Assembly: GCA_964556665.1 (NCBI GenBank)
Contig: CAZKXU010000068.1
Coordinates: forward strand, 1-19,280
DNA from: CAZKXU01 sp964556665
Lineage (GTDB): Bacteria; Bdellovibrionota_C; UBA2361; CAZKXU01
Direction of reading: 5' to 3'
DNA: 19,280 nt
The translations under genes were made by a program, and so were the position numbers. Positions 6,048 to 12,558 of the stretch are shown piece by piece; position 1 is the first letter of the stretch, and each line of letters opens with the position of its first letter. The notes under the pieces are model-generated. The model was not told the DNA's origin. It worked only from the letters and a program-made list of their open reading frames with translations, and did not search any database.

Positions 6048-7976
6048 TCAAAGCTCTACCTGCATACCTATTTCCACTACCTGCTGTGGAGGAATGCGGA
6101 AAAATGTAGTTGCGCGCTCTGCGTTCCGTGAAAGAAAGGCGAATAAACATTCACGCCAGATTGCCATTCCCTGTAATTCAGCGGCGATAAGAGTTTCTCT
6201 GCCTAAAAAGAAGGTTGTTTCACCGGTGCGTAGGTTAATTCCCTGCTTATTTAATATTTTTAAGGCCTCTGGTATATCTGGCGTATCGGAAAAGCCGTAA
6301 TGCACTACAACTCTAAAAAACCCCTTTCCGAGATCCTGTATCTCAACTTGCTCCTCCCGATGAACATGTGGAATTTCCTCTGTTACTACCATTAACATAA
6401 CCACCTGTGTATGTAACACCTTATTATGCTTCACATTATGAAGTAACGCTGGCGGAGTGGTATCGATGCTACGATTCATAAAGACTGCTGTTCCAGGAAC
6501 CCGGTTCACTCCATCGTTCGCCATCTCCAGAACAAAATGTTGAAAAGGTATACTTTTATGTCTTAATCGTTCATTTAGTATCTCCCTACCACGGCACCAT
6601 GTAGTCATGATGGTAAAAACTATCAAACCCATCACTAAGGGGAACCATCCTCCATGTCCTATTTTGACAATATTACTGCTAAAGAAAACTAAATTAATCA
6701 GAAAAAATGGAAATATTACCATAATGGCTTTTAGCTTACTCCAACGCCAGCGTAAGCGCGCAAAAAAGTAAAGTAAAATACAGGTAATACTCATCGTACA
6801 AGAAACAGCAAAGCCGTAAGCGGAAGCGAGGCTTGTTGATGTGCGAAACTCTAGCACCAACCAAATCGTGGTAATTAGCAAAGCATAGTTAATCTGAGGT
6901 ATGTATACCTGTCCAATCTCAGCAGAGGAGGTATGGATGATTTCTAATCTAGGGAGATATCCCAGTTGAACTGCTTGGCGTGTCAATGAAAATGCTCCTG
7001 AAATTACTGCCTGGGAAGCTACTACTGTTGCAGCGGTTGCTAATATCACCATCGGATATAAAGCACCTTCCGGAACAAGAAAGTAAAAAGGATTACGGAC
7101 TGCCTCTGGATTACGCAGCAACAAACCACCTTGTCCTAAATAATTGAGCAACAAACATGGCAAAGCTACTGTAAACCAGGCCCAACGAATGGCAGTCCTG
7201 CCAAAATGCCCCATATCGGCGTACATAGCTTCTCCACCGGTAACAACTAGAAATACAGATCCGATAGTCCAAAGAGAGGCAACACCGTGATTGACAATGA
7301 ACTGAACAGCGTAGACCGGATTCAAGGCCGCCAAAACAGCAGGTGACTGTGTAACGCTATTAAGCCCTAACGCTCCAATAACTAAAAACCACACCAGAAT
7401 TACAGGTCCGAAAATAAACCCTATTTTTGTAGTTCCATGTCGCTGCCCTAAGAAAAGCCCTATAAGAATTAGGACTGTGATGGGGATGACAAATTGATTA
7501 AATAAGGAAGTGGCCACATCCAGTCCCTCAACAGCACTTAACACAGAGATAGCTGAGGTAAGCATACTGTCACCATAAAGTAGAGATGTTCCAAATAACC
7601 CGAGAAAGATTAGAGCGTTTTTTCCAGGTGACTTCCGACTGTTTCGTGTTTGAAGAAGCGCTGTGAGAGCAAGAACACCTCCCTCACCCCTATTATCAGC
7701 GCGCAATACTAAACCTTGGTATGCGATGCATATTATAAGTATCAGTGACCATACAATTAAACTAAGTATTCCAAAAACATTAGCTGGTGTTACTGGAACA
7801 CCGTGTGCACCAGAAAAACACTCTCGGATAGCGTACAATGGACTAGTACCTATATCACCAAAGACTACGCCTAAAGCGGTAAGCGTTAGAACTGCCTGAT
7901 AGCTATAAGATCTTCGCTCTGCATGCTTATCAAGTGAAGCTTGATACTTCCTCTCATTACCTTCTGAACTAATCAT
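6048..7976 (-). CDS. kup: Low-affinity potassium uptake protein Kup
   Basis: Kup (KUP/HAK/KT family) is an inner-membrane K+:H+ symporter. The N-terminal signature GVVFGDIGTSPLYAIRECF (36-54) is intact. About twelve membrane helices follow, with the family motifs GEGGVLAL, GDSMLTSAISVLSAVEG and GGEAMYADMGHFG. The C-terminal soluble domain contains PGTAVFMN, HNVKHNKVLH and FRVVVHYGF. Length of 642 residues is close to E. coli Kup (622). The ATG at 7976 has AAGGTG about eight bases upstream, supporting the start. The gene is divergent from a small membrane protein and a KdpD/KdpE-type two-component system across a 195-bp region rich in dyad repeats. That makes control by this pair plausible, whereas classical KdpE targets are kdpFABC operons. 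Confidence 0.97.
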   Translation of the reverse strand: MISSEGNERKYQASLDKHAERRSYSYQAVLTLTALGVVFGDIGTSPLYAIRECFSGAHGVPVTPANVFGILSLIVWSLILIICIAYQGLVLRADNRGEGGVLALTALLQTRNSRKSPGKNALIFLGLFGTSLLYGDSMLTSAISVLSAVEGLDVATSLFNQFVIPITVLILIGLFLGQRHGTTKIGFIFGPVILVWFLVIGALGLNSVTQSPAVLAALNPVYAVQFIVNHGVASLWTIGSVFLVVTGGEAMYADMGHFGRTAIRWAWFTVALPCLLLNYLGQGGLLLRNPEAVRNPFYFLVPEGALYPMVILATAATVVASQAVISGAFSLTRQAVQLGYLPRLEIIHTSSAEIGQVYIPQINYALLITTIWLVLEFRTSTSLASAYGFAVSCTMSITCILLYFFARLRWRWSKLKAIMVIFPFFLINLVFFSSNIVKIGHGGWFPLVMGLIVFTIMTTWCRGREILNERLRHKSIPFQHFVLEMANDGVNRVPGTAVFMNRSIDTTPPALLHNVKHNKVLHTQVVMLMVVTEEIPHVHREEQVEIQDLGKGFFRVVVHYGFSDTPDIPEALKILNKQGINLRTGETTFFLGRETLIAAELQGMAIWRECLFAFLSRNAERATTFFRIPPQQVVEIGMQVEL

Positions 7977-8023
7977 ATGTCACACACCTTTGCTGTAGTA
8001 TGACAGAAGAGAAAATTAGTGCA

Positions 8024-8061
8024 TATAGTTAGAAACTATAGATCATAATTAAAGATCTATA
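8024..8061. promoter_or_regulatory. Overlapping dyads in the kup/kdpDE divergent region
   Basis: Two perfect inverted repeats share their TATA: TATAGTT-AGA-AACTATA (8024-8040), and TATAGATC (8037-8044) with GATCTATA (8054-8061) separated by nine bases. They lie 48-85 bases upstream of the kup start and 111-148 bases upstream of the small membrane protein. This is a suitable operator position for either gene. Which regulator binds, if any, cannot be told. Confidence 0.45.
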
Positions 8062-8087
8062 AAACGGCGCCACTGCCACCAATTCGA

Positions 8088-8151
8088 TTTGTATTTACTT
8101 TTTCTTTATACAAACAACTACAATCCTTACAACTTACTTACACAACTTAAT
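8088..8151 (+). promoter_or_regulatory. Inverted repeat and ACAACT direct repeats upstream of the kdpDE group
   Basis: TTTGTAT (8088-8094) and ATACAAA (8108-8114) are inverted repeats 13 bases apart. ACAACT then occurs at 8114, 8129 and 8142, the last two extended as ACAACTTAxT. OmpR-family regulators such as KdpE commonly bind tandem direct repeats, but the spacings of 15 and 13 bases are not the standard 10-11. The site is suggestive only. No clear -35/-10 pair was found. Confidence 0.3.
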
Positions 8152-8171
8152 GCCATGCTATGTAAATCTAC

Positions 8172-8423
8172 ATGGAAATATTGGTGTTATTTCTCTTAAT
8201 CGCAGTATTACCGAGTCTTGCTGCATGCTCCTTTAGCATTGGCCTAAAAGGCGAAGGTATGGGATTTCTGCTAGGAGTACTGCTTGCTCTAGCAGTCATA
8301 GCAACACTTGTTACTACCTTTGAGCTATATATGTTTCTAGACATAGTTTTTATTGTAGTTGGAGTAGCTTTAGTCTTACTAACAATAAAATACATGAAAA
8401 CGGCTAGCCGTTTTACTAGGTGA
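8172..8423 (+). CDS. Small membrane protein upstream of the KdpD-like kinase
   Basis: An 83-residue, almost wholly hydrophobic protein with about three segments (2-20, 29-50 and 52-74) and a short basic C-terminus (KYMKTASRFTR). The first segment ends LPSLAAC, which resembles a lipobox, but it lacks a positively charged start, so a plain membrane helix is more likely. It reads 26 bases ahead of the kinase on the same strand and opposite kup. No recognised family; it is too long and unlike KdpF. No good Shine-Dalgarno precedes the ATG. Location suggests a role in the potassium module, by inference only. The stop region contains a perfect palindrome. Confidence 0.6.
   Translation: MEILVLFLLIAVLPSLAACSFSIGLKGEGMGFLLGVLLALAVIATLVTTFELYMFLDIVFIVVGVALVLLTIKYMKTASRFTR
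8397..8414 (+). terminator. Perfect 18-bp palindrome, possible attenuator ahead of the kinase gene
   Basis: AAAACGGCTAGCCGTTTT can fold as a seven-pair stem with a CTAG loop, ending in four T. It lies in the last codons of the small membrane protein, about 35 bases before the kinase start. The form suits a weak intrinsic terminator or attenuator; a regulator-binding palindrome is the alternative. Confidence 0.4.
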
Positions 8424-8449
8424 AGCACTAATGATATTGTACAGTAAAA

Positions 8450-10147
8450 ATGACTGTCGTACATGATAGATATACTTCATTCTTACTCCTAGACAAACCA
8501 CATCGCCCAAAATGGTGGGAATTAATCTTTGGTACAGTGGTAGCTGGGTTCCTTCGTCTAAGCAGTGGGATGCCAGCTGCTTGCAATTCTGGCTTAGAGT
8601 CACAAGCCACACATACTTTACATCTGCCTCCTTCAGATCCCATAACCTGGCGAAGCTTTTTATCGGCACTAGCAGTCATCGCTCTCGCTAGCGGAGTCTG
8701 CTGGATAATGTATCCATTCTTCGATCTCTCTAACCTAATAATGGTTTACCTTTTAGGTGTAACATTTGTCGCAGCCCGTTTTGGCAAGTGGGAAGCGCTC
8801 TGCACATCGTTCTTAAGTGTGATTGCATTTGATTTTCTCTGGATCCCTCCAAGATTTCATTTGGTAGTGGCTAATTTACAATATATTGTCACATTTGTAG
8901 TTATGTTTGTGATATCACTGCTAATAAGCAGCTTAACATTAGGGCTCAAACGCCACGTTGAACTAGTAAAGGAGCGTGAGCGACGAACTGCAGCTTTATA
9001 TGAGTTTAGTAAACATCTACTTTTAGCTTGCTCTGAATTTGAGCTTGATCAAATTGCTTCGACCAAAATCTATGACACCCTAAGAAAAAGAGTTCAGATT
9101 ATGATTTCTGGAAATTCAACTTCTCTTAGATATCTGAATCATAATATACTAATAGGCGAACAAGGAATTAATGAAATCGATTGCTCCGAGACTCCTGCTG
9201 CCCTAGCAGCATTTGATAAAGGTCTGAAATCGGGAGCCGGTACCGATATCTATCCGGAAGCGCACAGCCTCTATTTACCGCTTCGCATACAGGAAAAGAG
9301 TTTGGGAGTGTTAAAAGTAAAGCTTGGAGGTACCAGGCTAGATCCCTCTGAACAAAATCTGCTTGAAACAATTGCAAATCAGCTTGCATTGGCTCTTGAT
9401 CGCATCAAAAGCGAACATAAATCAGAGCAGGCAAGGCTTAAGGTGCAAAGTGAGGAGCTTAAAAATTCTCTATTAAGTTCAATATCGCATGATCTTCGTA
9501 CTCCACTCTCTGCAATCGCTGGAGCGGCGGAGGGAATATTAGAGAACATGGCATTAAATGTCACACAACAGCGTGAGCTGTTGTCTACTATAAAAGAGGA
9601 GGCAGAAAGATTAAACTGTATTGTCCGGAATGTGCTCGATATGACTCGGCTTGAATCACAGACTGTTCCGCTTAAAAAAGAATGGCATTCAGTAGAGGAA
9701 TTAGTTGGATCAAGTATCTCACGAACTGCTGAGCTACTAACCCCTCGTCAAATAGAGGTGCAGTTAGATGCAAATATTCCTCTGCTTAATATAGATGGTC
9801 TTCTACTAGAGCAAGTGTTTATAAATTTATTAGAAAATTTTTCCCGCTATACGCCTGAGGAAAGCAAGCTTTTGATTAAAGGCAGATCTGAGAGCGGTGT
9901 TGTCATCCTTGAGTTCTGCGATAATGGCCCTGGCCTGCCTAATGGGGAAGAGGAGCTAATTTTTGAAAAACTGCATCGAGGACGAGGCGCTAGCGGGCAC
10001 GGCTTCGGTCTTGGACTTACTATATGTAGAGCAATCATGTCTGCACACAACGGGACTATATCGGCGCACAGCGGATCACAGCGCGGAGCAATATTTACTC
10101 TAAAGCTTCCACTCGACTATAGCATACCGGAGGTGCCGCATGGTTAA
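8450..10147 (+). CDS. kdpD: KdpD-type sensor histidine kinase lacking the N-terminal KdpD and most of the Usp domain
   Basis: This is the membrane sensor of a KdpD/KdpE two-component system. Residues 17-46 (DKPHRPKWWELIFGTVVAGF and following) look like the last piece of the UspA-like domain of full KdpD. The four-helix DUF4118 segment follows at about 68-165 (FGKWEALCTSFLSVIAFDF, then PPRF). A GAF-like region covers about 175-320. The HisKA helix carries the phospho-accepting H347 in SISHDLRTPLSAIAG. The ATPase domain contains an N-box like FINLLENFSRYTP, then CDNGPGLP and GHGFGLGLTICRAI. The protein has 565 residues against about 890 in E. coli KdpD, so the cytoplasmic Kdp sensor domain is missing. 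The HATPase N-box reads ENFSRY where ENAxKY is usual. The last eight bases overlap kdpE, implying coupled translation. Confidence 0.93.
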   Translation: MTVVHDRYTSFLLLDKPHRPKWWELIFGTVVAGFLRLSSGMPAACNSGLESQATHTLHLPPSDPITWRSFLSALAVIALASGVCWIMYPFFDLSNLIMVYLLGVTFVAARFGKWEALCTSFLSVIAFDFLWIPPRFHLVVANLQYIVTFVVMFVISLLISSLTLGLKRHVELVKERERRTAALYEFSKHLLLACSEFELDQIASTKIYDTLRKRVQIMISGNSTSLRYLNHNILIGEQGINEIDCSETPAALAAFDKGLKSGAGTDIYPEAHSLYLPLRIQEKSLGVLKVKLGGTRLDPSEQNLLETIANQLALALDRIKSEHKSEQARLKVQSEELKNSLLSSISHDLRTPLSAIAGAAEGILENMALNVTQQRELLSTIKEEAERLNCIVRNVLDMTRLESQTVPLKKEWHSVEELVGSSISRTAELLTPRQIEVQLDANIPLLNIDGLLLEQVFINLLENFSRYTPEESKLLIKGRSESGVVILEFCDNGPGLPNGEEELIFEKLHRGRGASGHGFGLGLTICRAIMSAHNGTISAHSGSQRGAIFTLKLPLDYSIPEVPHG

Positions 10148-10838
10148 TAAAATTAAATTATTAGTTATAGACGACGAGGCGCCCATCCGTAAGTTTTTAC
10201 GGGCAAGCTTTCCTGATAATCTATATGAAGTGTTTGAGGCTACGAGTGGCAAAGAAGGGGTGCAGTTTACCGCCACATTTAATCCTGACCTGATACTGCT
10301 TGACTTGGGGCTACCAGATATAGATGGAATAGAGGTTACAAAGCAGATTCGAGAATGGTCAAAGGTGCCAATCATAGTACTTTCAGCGCGTGGCCAGGAA
10401 CAGGATAAAATAAAAGCTCTCGATCACGGAGCAGATGACTATGTAACCAAGCCTTTTAGTGTCGGTGAATTAATGGCACGCATAAGAGCTGCATTGCGCA
10501 ACGCTTCACGCAGCAAAAATGAGAATACCCCTGCTTCCTTTGATAGTGGTGAGATAAATATAGATTTTGTAAAGCGATATGTGAATGTACGAGGAGAAGA
10601 AGTTCATCTTACTCCAATGGAGTATTCCTTACTCACATTGCTAGTGCGCCACGCCGGCAAAGTACTTACTCATCATCAACTACTAAGTGAAGTATGGGGA
10701 CCGGCCTATTCGCATCAAAACCATTACTTAAGAGTTTTTATGGGACAGCTTAGACACAAAATCGAAAAAGATCCGGCCCAACCTAAGTATCTAAAAACAG
10801 AGCCTGGTGTTGGATATCGCTTTTGCGAAAATGCATGA
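10140..10838 (+). CDS. kdpE: OmpR-family response regulator KdpE
   Basis: A cytoplasmic response regulator, partner of the overlapping kinase. The receiver domain (1-118) shows the acidic pair D11-D12, phospho-acceptor D55 in LLDLGLPDIDG, S82 in VLSARGQ and K104 in TKPF. A winged-helix DNA-binding domain follows at about 132-228 (HLTPMEYSLLTLLVRHAGKVLTH, then LRHKIEKDP and GVGYRF). GQEQDKIKALDHGADDYVTKPF matches KdpE closely. Length of 232 residues is standard. The start ATG lies inside the end of the kinase gene (8-base overlap). The usual target, kdpFABC, is not in the window; the divergent kup promoter is a candidate. Confidence 0.95.
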   Translation: MVNKIKLLVIDDEAPIRKFLRASFPDNLYEVFEATSGKEGVQFTATFNPDLILLDLGLPDIDGIEVTKQIREWSKVPIIVLSARGQEQDKIKALDHGADDYVTKPFSVGELMARIRAALRNASRSKNENTPASFDSGEINIDFVKRYVNVRGEEVHLTPMEYSLLTLLVRHAGKVLTHHQLLSEVWGPAYSHQNHYLRVFMGQLRHKIEKDPAQPKYLKTEPGVGYRFCENA

Positions 10839-10930
10839 GGATTTAGGACGAAGAGAAAGTCCAGGGATTTGGTATTAATAAGTCATACTATCACTTTTAG
10901 CGCCGCCTATCTGTGAACTTTGCAACATTC

Positions 10931-11004
10931 CGCGCCCTGAGGGATTCGAACCCCCGACCCTTTGGTCCGAAGCCAAATGCTCTATCCAGCTGAGCTAAGG
11001 GCGC
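10931..11004 (-). tRNA. tRNA-Arg (anticodon TCG)
   Basis: Read on the minus strand, the cloverleaf is complete. The acceptor stem is GCGCCCT/AGGGCGC, the D arm GCTCAGCTGGATAGAGC, the anticodon stem TTTGG/CCAAA with loop CTTCGGA, and the T loop GTTCGAATC. The anticodon is TCG, decoding CGA. The discriminator base is G (10931) and CCA is not encoded, so it must be added afterwards. The gene lies downstream of folA on the same strand and two bases after a hairpin. Confidence 0.97.
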
Positions 11005-11006
11005 AC

Positions 11007-11037
11007 AGAAGAAACTCTTATGCATAGTGTTTCTTCT
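11007..11037 (-). terminator. Hairpin between folA and tRNA-Arg
   Basis: AGAAGAAAC (11007-11015) pairs with GTTTCTTCT (11029-11037) around a 13-base loop that can pair two more bases. It lies 26 bases after the folA stop and two bases before the tRNA 5' end on the minus strand. No T-run follows beyond the arm itself, so it could be a weak folA terminator or a leader structure for tRNA processing. Confidence 0.4.
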
Positions 11038-11062
11038 TAACGTCCGCTGATGTACGCAGTCA

Positions 11063-11566
11063 TCAAACTCCCCGTACATACCTCATATAAGCAAACCCCT
11101 CTTTCCCCTCCCGCTCCATTAATGTAAAGCGATCTTCAAACTGAGGGAGAAAGGTATCAGCCTCATGTTTACCATAAATCAAAGTTAAATACACTTCGTC
11201 CCAATATGGGCGTGTTAACTCATAAATCTGCGCACCGCCTATAATCCAGAGCTTCTCTGATGGGAGCGTTACTGCACCAGATCTGCAATCTTTAAGATAC
11301 TCAGTTGGCGAATCTATAATATCTATATCAGCACGGCCAGCTAAGGCAGCTTTATTTCTAGTTACAACTATATTTTTGCGGTTAGGAAGAGGTCTATATT
11401 TATCCGGTAAAGAATCAAATGTTTTTCTTCCCATCAGCACAGAATGACCGGTTGTTAATGCAGCAAACCGTTTCATATCCTCGGGGATACGTTTTATAAG
11501 ATCTCCACCCTTGCCAATTCCACGCGCCTCATCCATGGAAACTATGGCGATTATTTTAGGTTGCAT
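11063..11566 (-). CDS. folA: Dihydrofolate reductase
   Basis: FolA reduces dihydrofolate to tetrahydrofolate with NADPH, regenerating the cofactor spent by the adjacent thymidylate synthase. Visible are IIAIVSMDEARGIGKGG at the N-terminus and the active-site acid D30 in IPEDMKRF (E. coli D27). GHSVLMGRKTFDSLP binds NADPH, and KLWIIGGAQIYE and YLTLIYGKHEADTFLP complete the fold. Length of 167 residues is normal. Oddity: the position of the conserved Trp (E. coli W22, in PW-x-LP) is Lys25 here (LIKRIP). The gene follows thyA after 84 bases on the same strand; AGAGA upstream is a modest ribosome binding site. A hairpin and tRNA-Arg lie downstream. Confidence 0.96.
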   Translation of the reverse strand: MQPKIIAIVSMDEARGIGKGGDLIKRIPEDMKRFAALTTGHSVLMGRKTFDSLPDKYRPLPNRKNIVVTRNKAALAGRADIDIIDSPTEYLKDCRSGAVTLPSEKLWIIGGAQIYELTRPYWDEVYLTLIYGKHEADTFLPQFEDRFTLMEREGKEGFAYMRYVRGV

Positions 11567-11650
11567 AGAATAATTTTTCTCTACTCTAGCGGGCCTAGCG
11601 CTAAAGATCAGAGAACTAAATCAATCAAAGATTGGTCATATTTCTTTCAA

Positions 11651-12460
11651 TCATACAGCAATATCAAACTTGATATGCTCATATGGGGCATAGTTAGCTA
11701 ACTTGAAATCATCATACTTGAAATCAAATAGATCTGTAATTTCCGGATTAATCATCATACGAGGTAATTCACGCGGAGTACGGCTTAATTGCTCCTGTGC
11801 TCCTACTATATGATTTGAATAGATATGCACATCTCCAAAAGTATGAACAAACTCAGCTGGTCGTAGCTTACAAACCTGCGCCACCATCATTAACAAAAGT
11901 GAATAGCTCGCAATATTAAAGGGAACGCCCAGCATTAGGTCTGCGGAACGCTGATAAAGCTGCAAGCTTAAACGATCACCTGAGACATAAAACTGGAACA
12001 AAGTATGGCAAGCTGGTGGAGCAACCTGCGGCAAGTCCCCAGGATTGAAACTTATAACCAGCAGACGTCGACTAGTCGGATTAGTTTTTATGTTTCGAAT
12101 TAAATTACTGATCTGATCAACACTTTTCCCATCAGGCCCCTGCCAGGAACGCCACTGTTTACCGTAAACTGGCCCGAGATCGCCATTCGTATCTGCCCAT
12201 TCATCCCAGATCGTTACTTTATTCTCATGCAGATATTTAATATTTGTCTCGCCCTTTAGAAACCAGAGAAGTTCGTGAATGATAGATCGTAGATGTACTT
12301 TTTTGGTTGTTAATAATGGGAAGCCCTCCTCTAAATTAAAGCGTAACTGCCTCCCAAAAACCGAATAAGTTCCAACTCCAGTCCTGTCTGAACGGAAGGA
12401 GCTCTGCTCAGGCTTGCCGTTGGCAAGCACATCTCGCACTAGGTCTAAATACTGCTGCAT
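11651..12460 (-). CDS. thyA: Thymidylate synthase
   Basis: ThyA methylates dUMP to dTMP with methylene-tetrahydrofolate, producing dihydrofolate for FolA. The catalytic cysteine is C151 in APPACHTLFQFYV. Also visible are SDRTGVGTYSVFG (24-36), TIWDEWAD, GPVYGKQWRSW and the nucleotide-binding QRSADLMLGVPFNIASY. HTFGDVHIYSNH completes the set near the C-terminus. Length is 269 residues against 264 in E. coli, without the large insert of some long forms. No strong Shine-Dalgarno is seen before the ATG. The thyA-folA order is common, and the two probably share a transcript. Confidence 0.97.
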   Translation of the reverse strand: MQQYLDLVRDVLANGKPEQSSFRSDRTGVGTYSVFGRQLRFNLEEGFPLLTTKKVHLRSIIHELLWFLKGETNIKYLHENKVTIWDEWADTNGDLGPVYGKQWRSWQGPDGKSVDQISNLIRNIKTNPTSRRLLVISFNPGDLPQVAPPACHTLFQFYVSGDRLSLQLYQRSADLMLGVPFNIASYSLLLMMVAQVCKLRPAEFVHTFGDVHIYSNHIVGAQEQLSRTPRELPRMMINPEITDLFDFKYDDFKLANYAPYEHIKFDIAV

Positions 12461-12558
12461 GTGATTGTTATAACTTAGCCGATGCTAGTTTTCAAGAATT
12501 AACCTAAATTCTGTAATTTTCGGGGTTAGCTCTAGCTAGCAGCAAAATCTCTTAAAAA

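Noticed and set aside
8168..8464. Minus-strand frame of 98 codons opposite the small membrane protein.
   Set aside because: Translation has no family resemblance or membrane pattern, and the plus-strand frame fits the operon better.
10897..11079. Minus-strand 60-codon frame between folA and kdpE.
   Set aside because: It reads through the tRNA-Arg gene.
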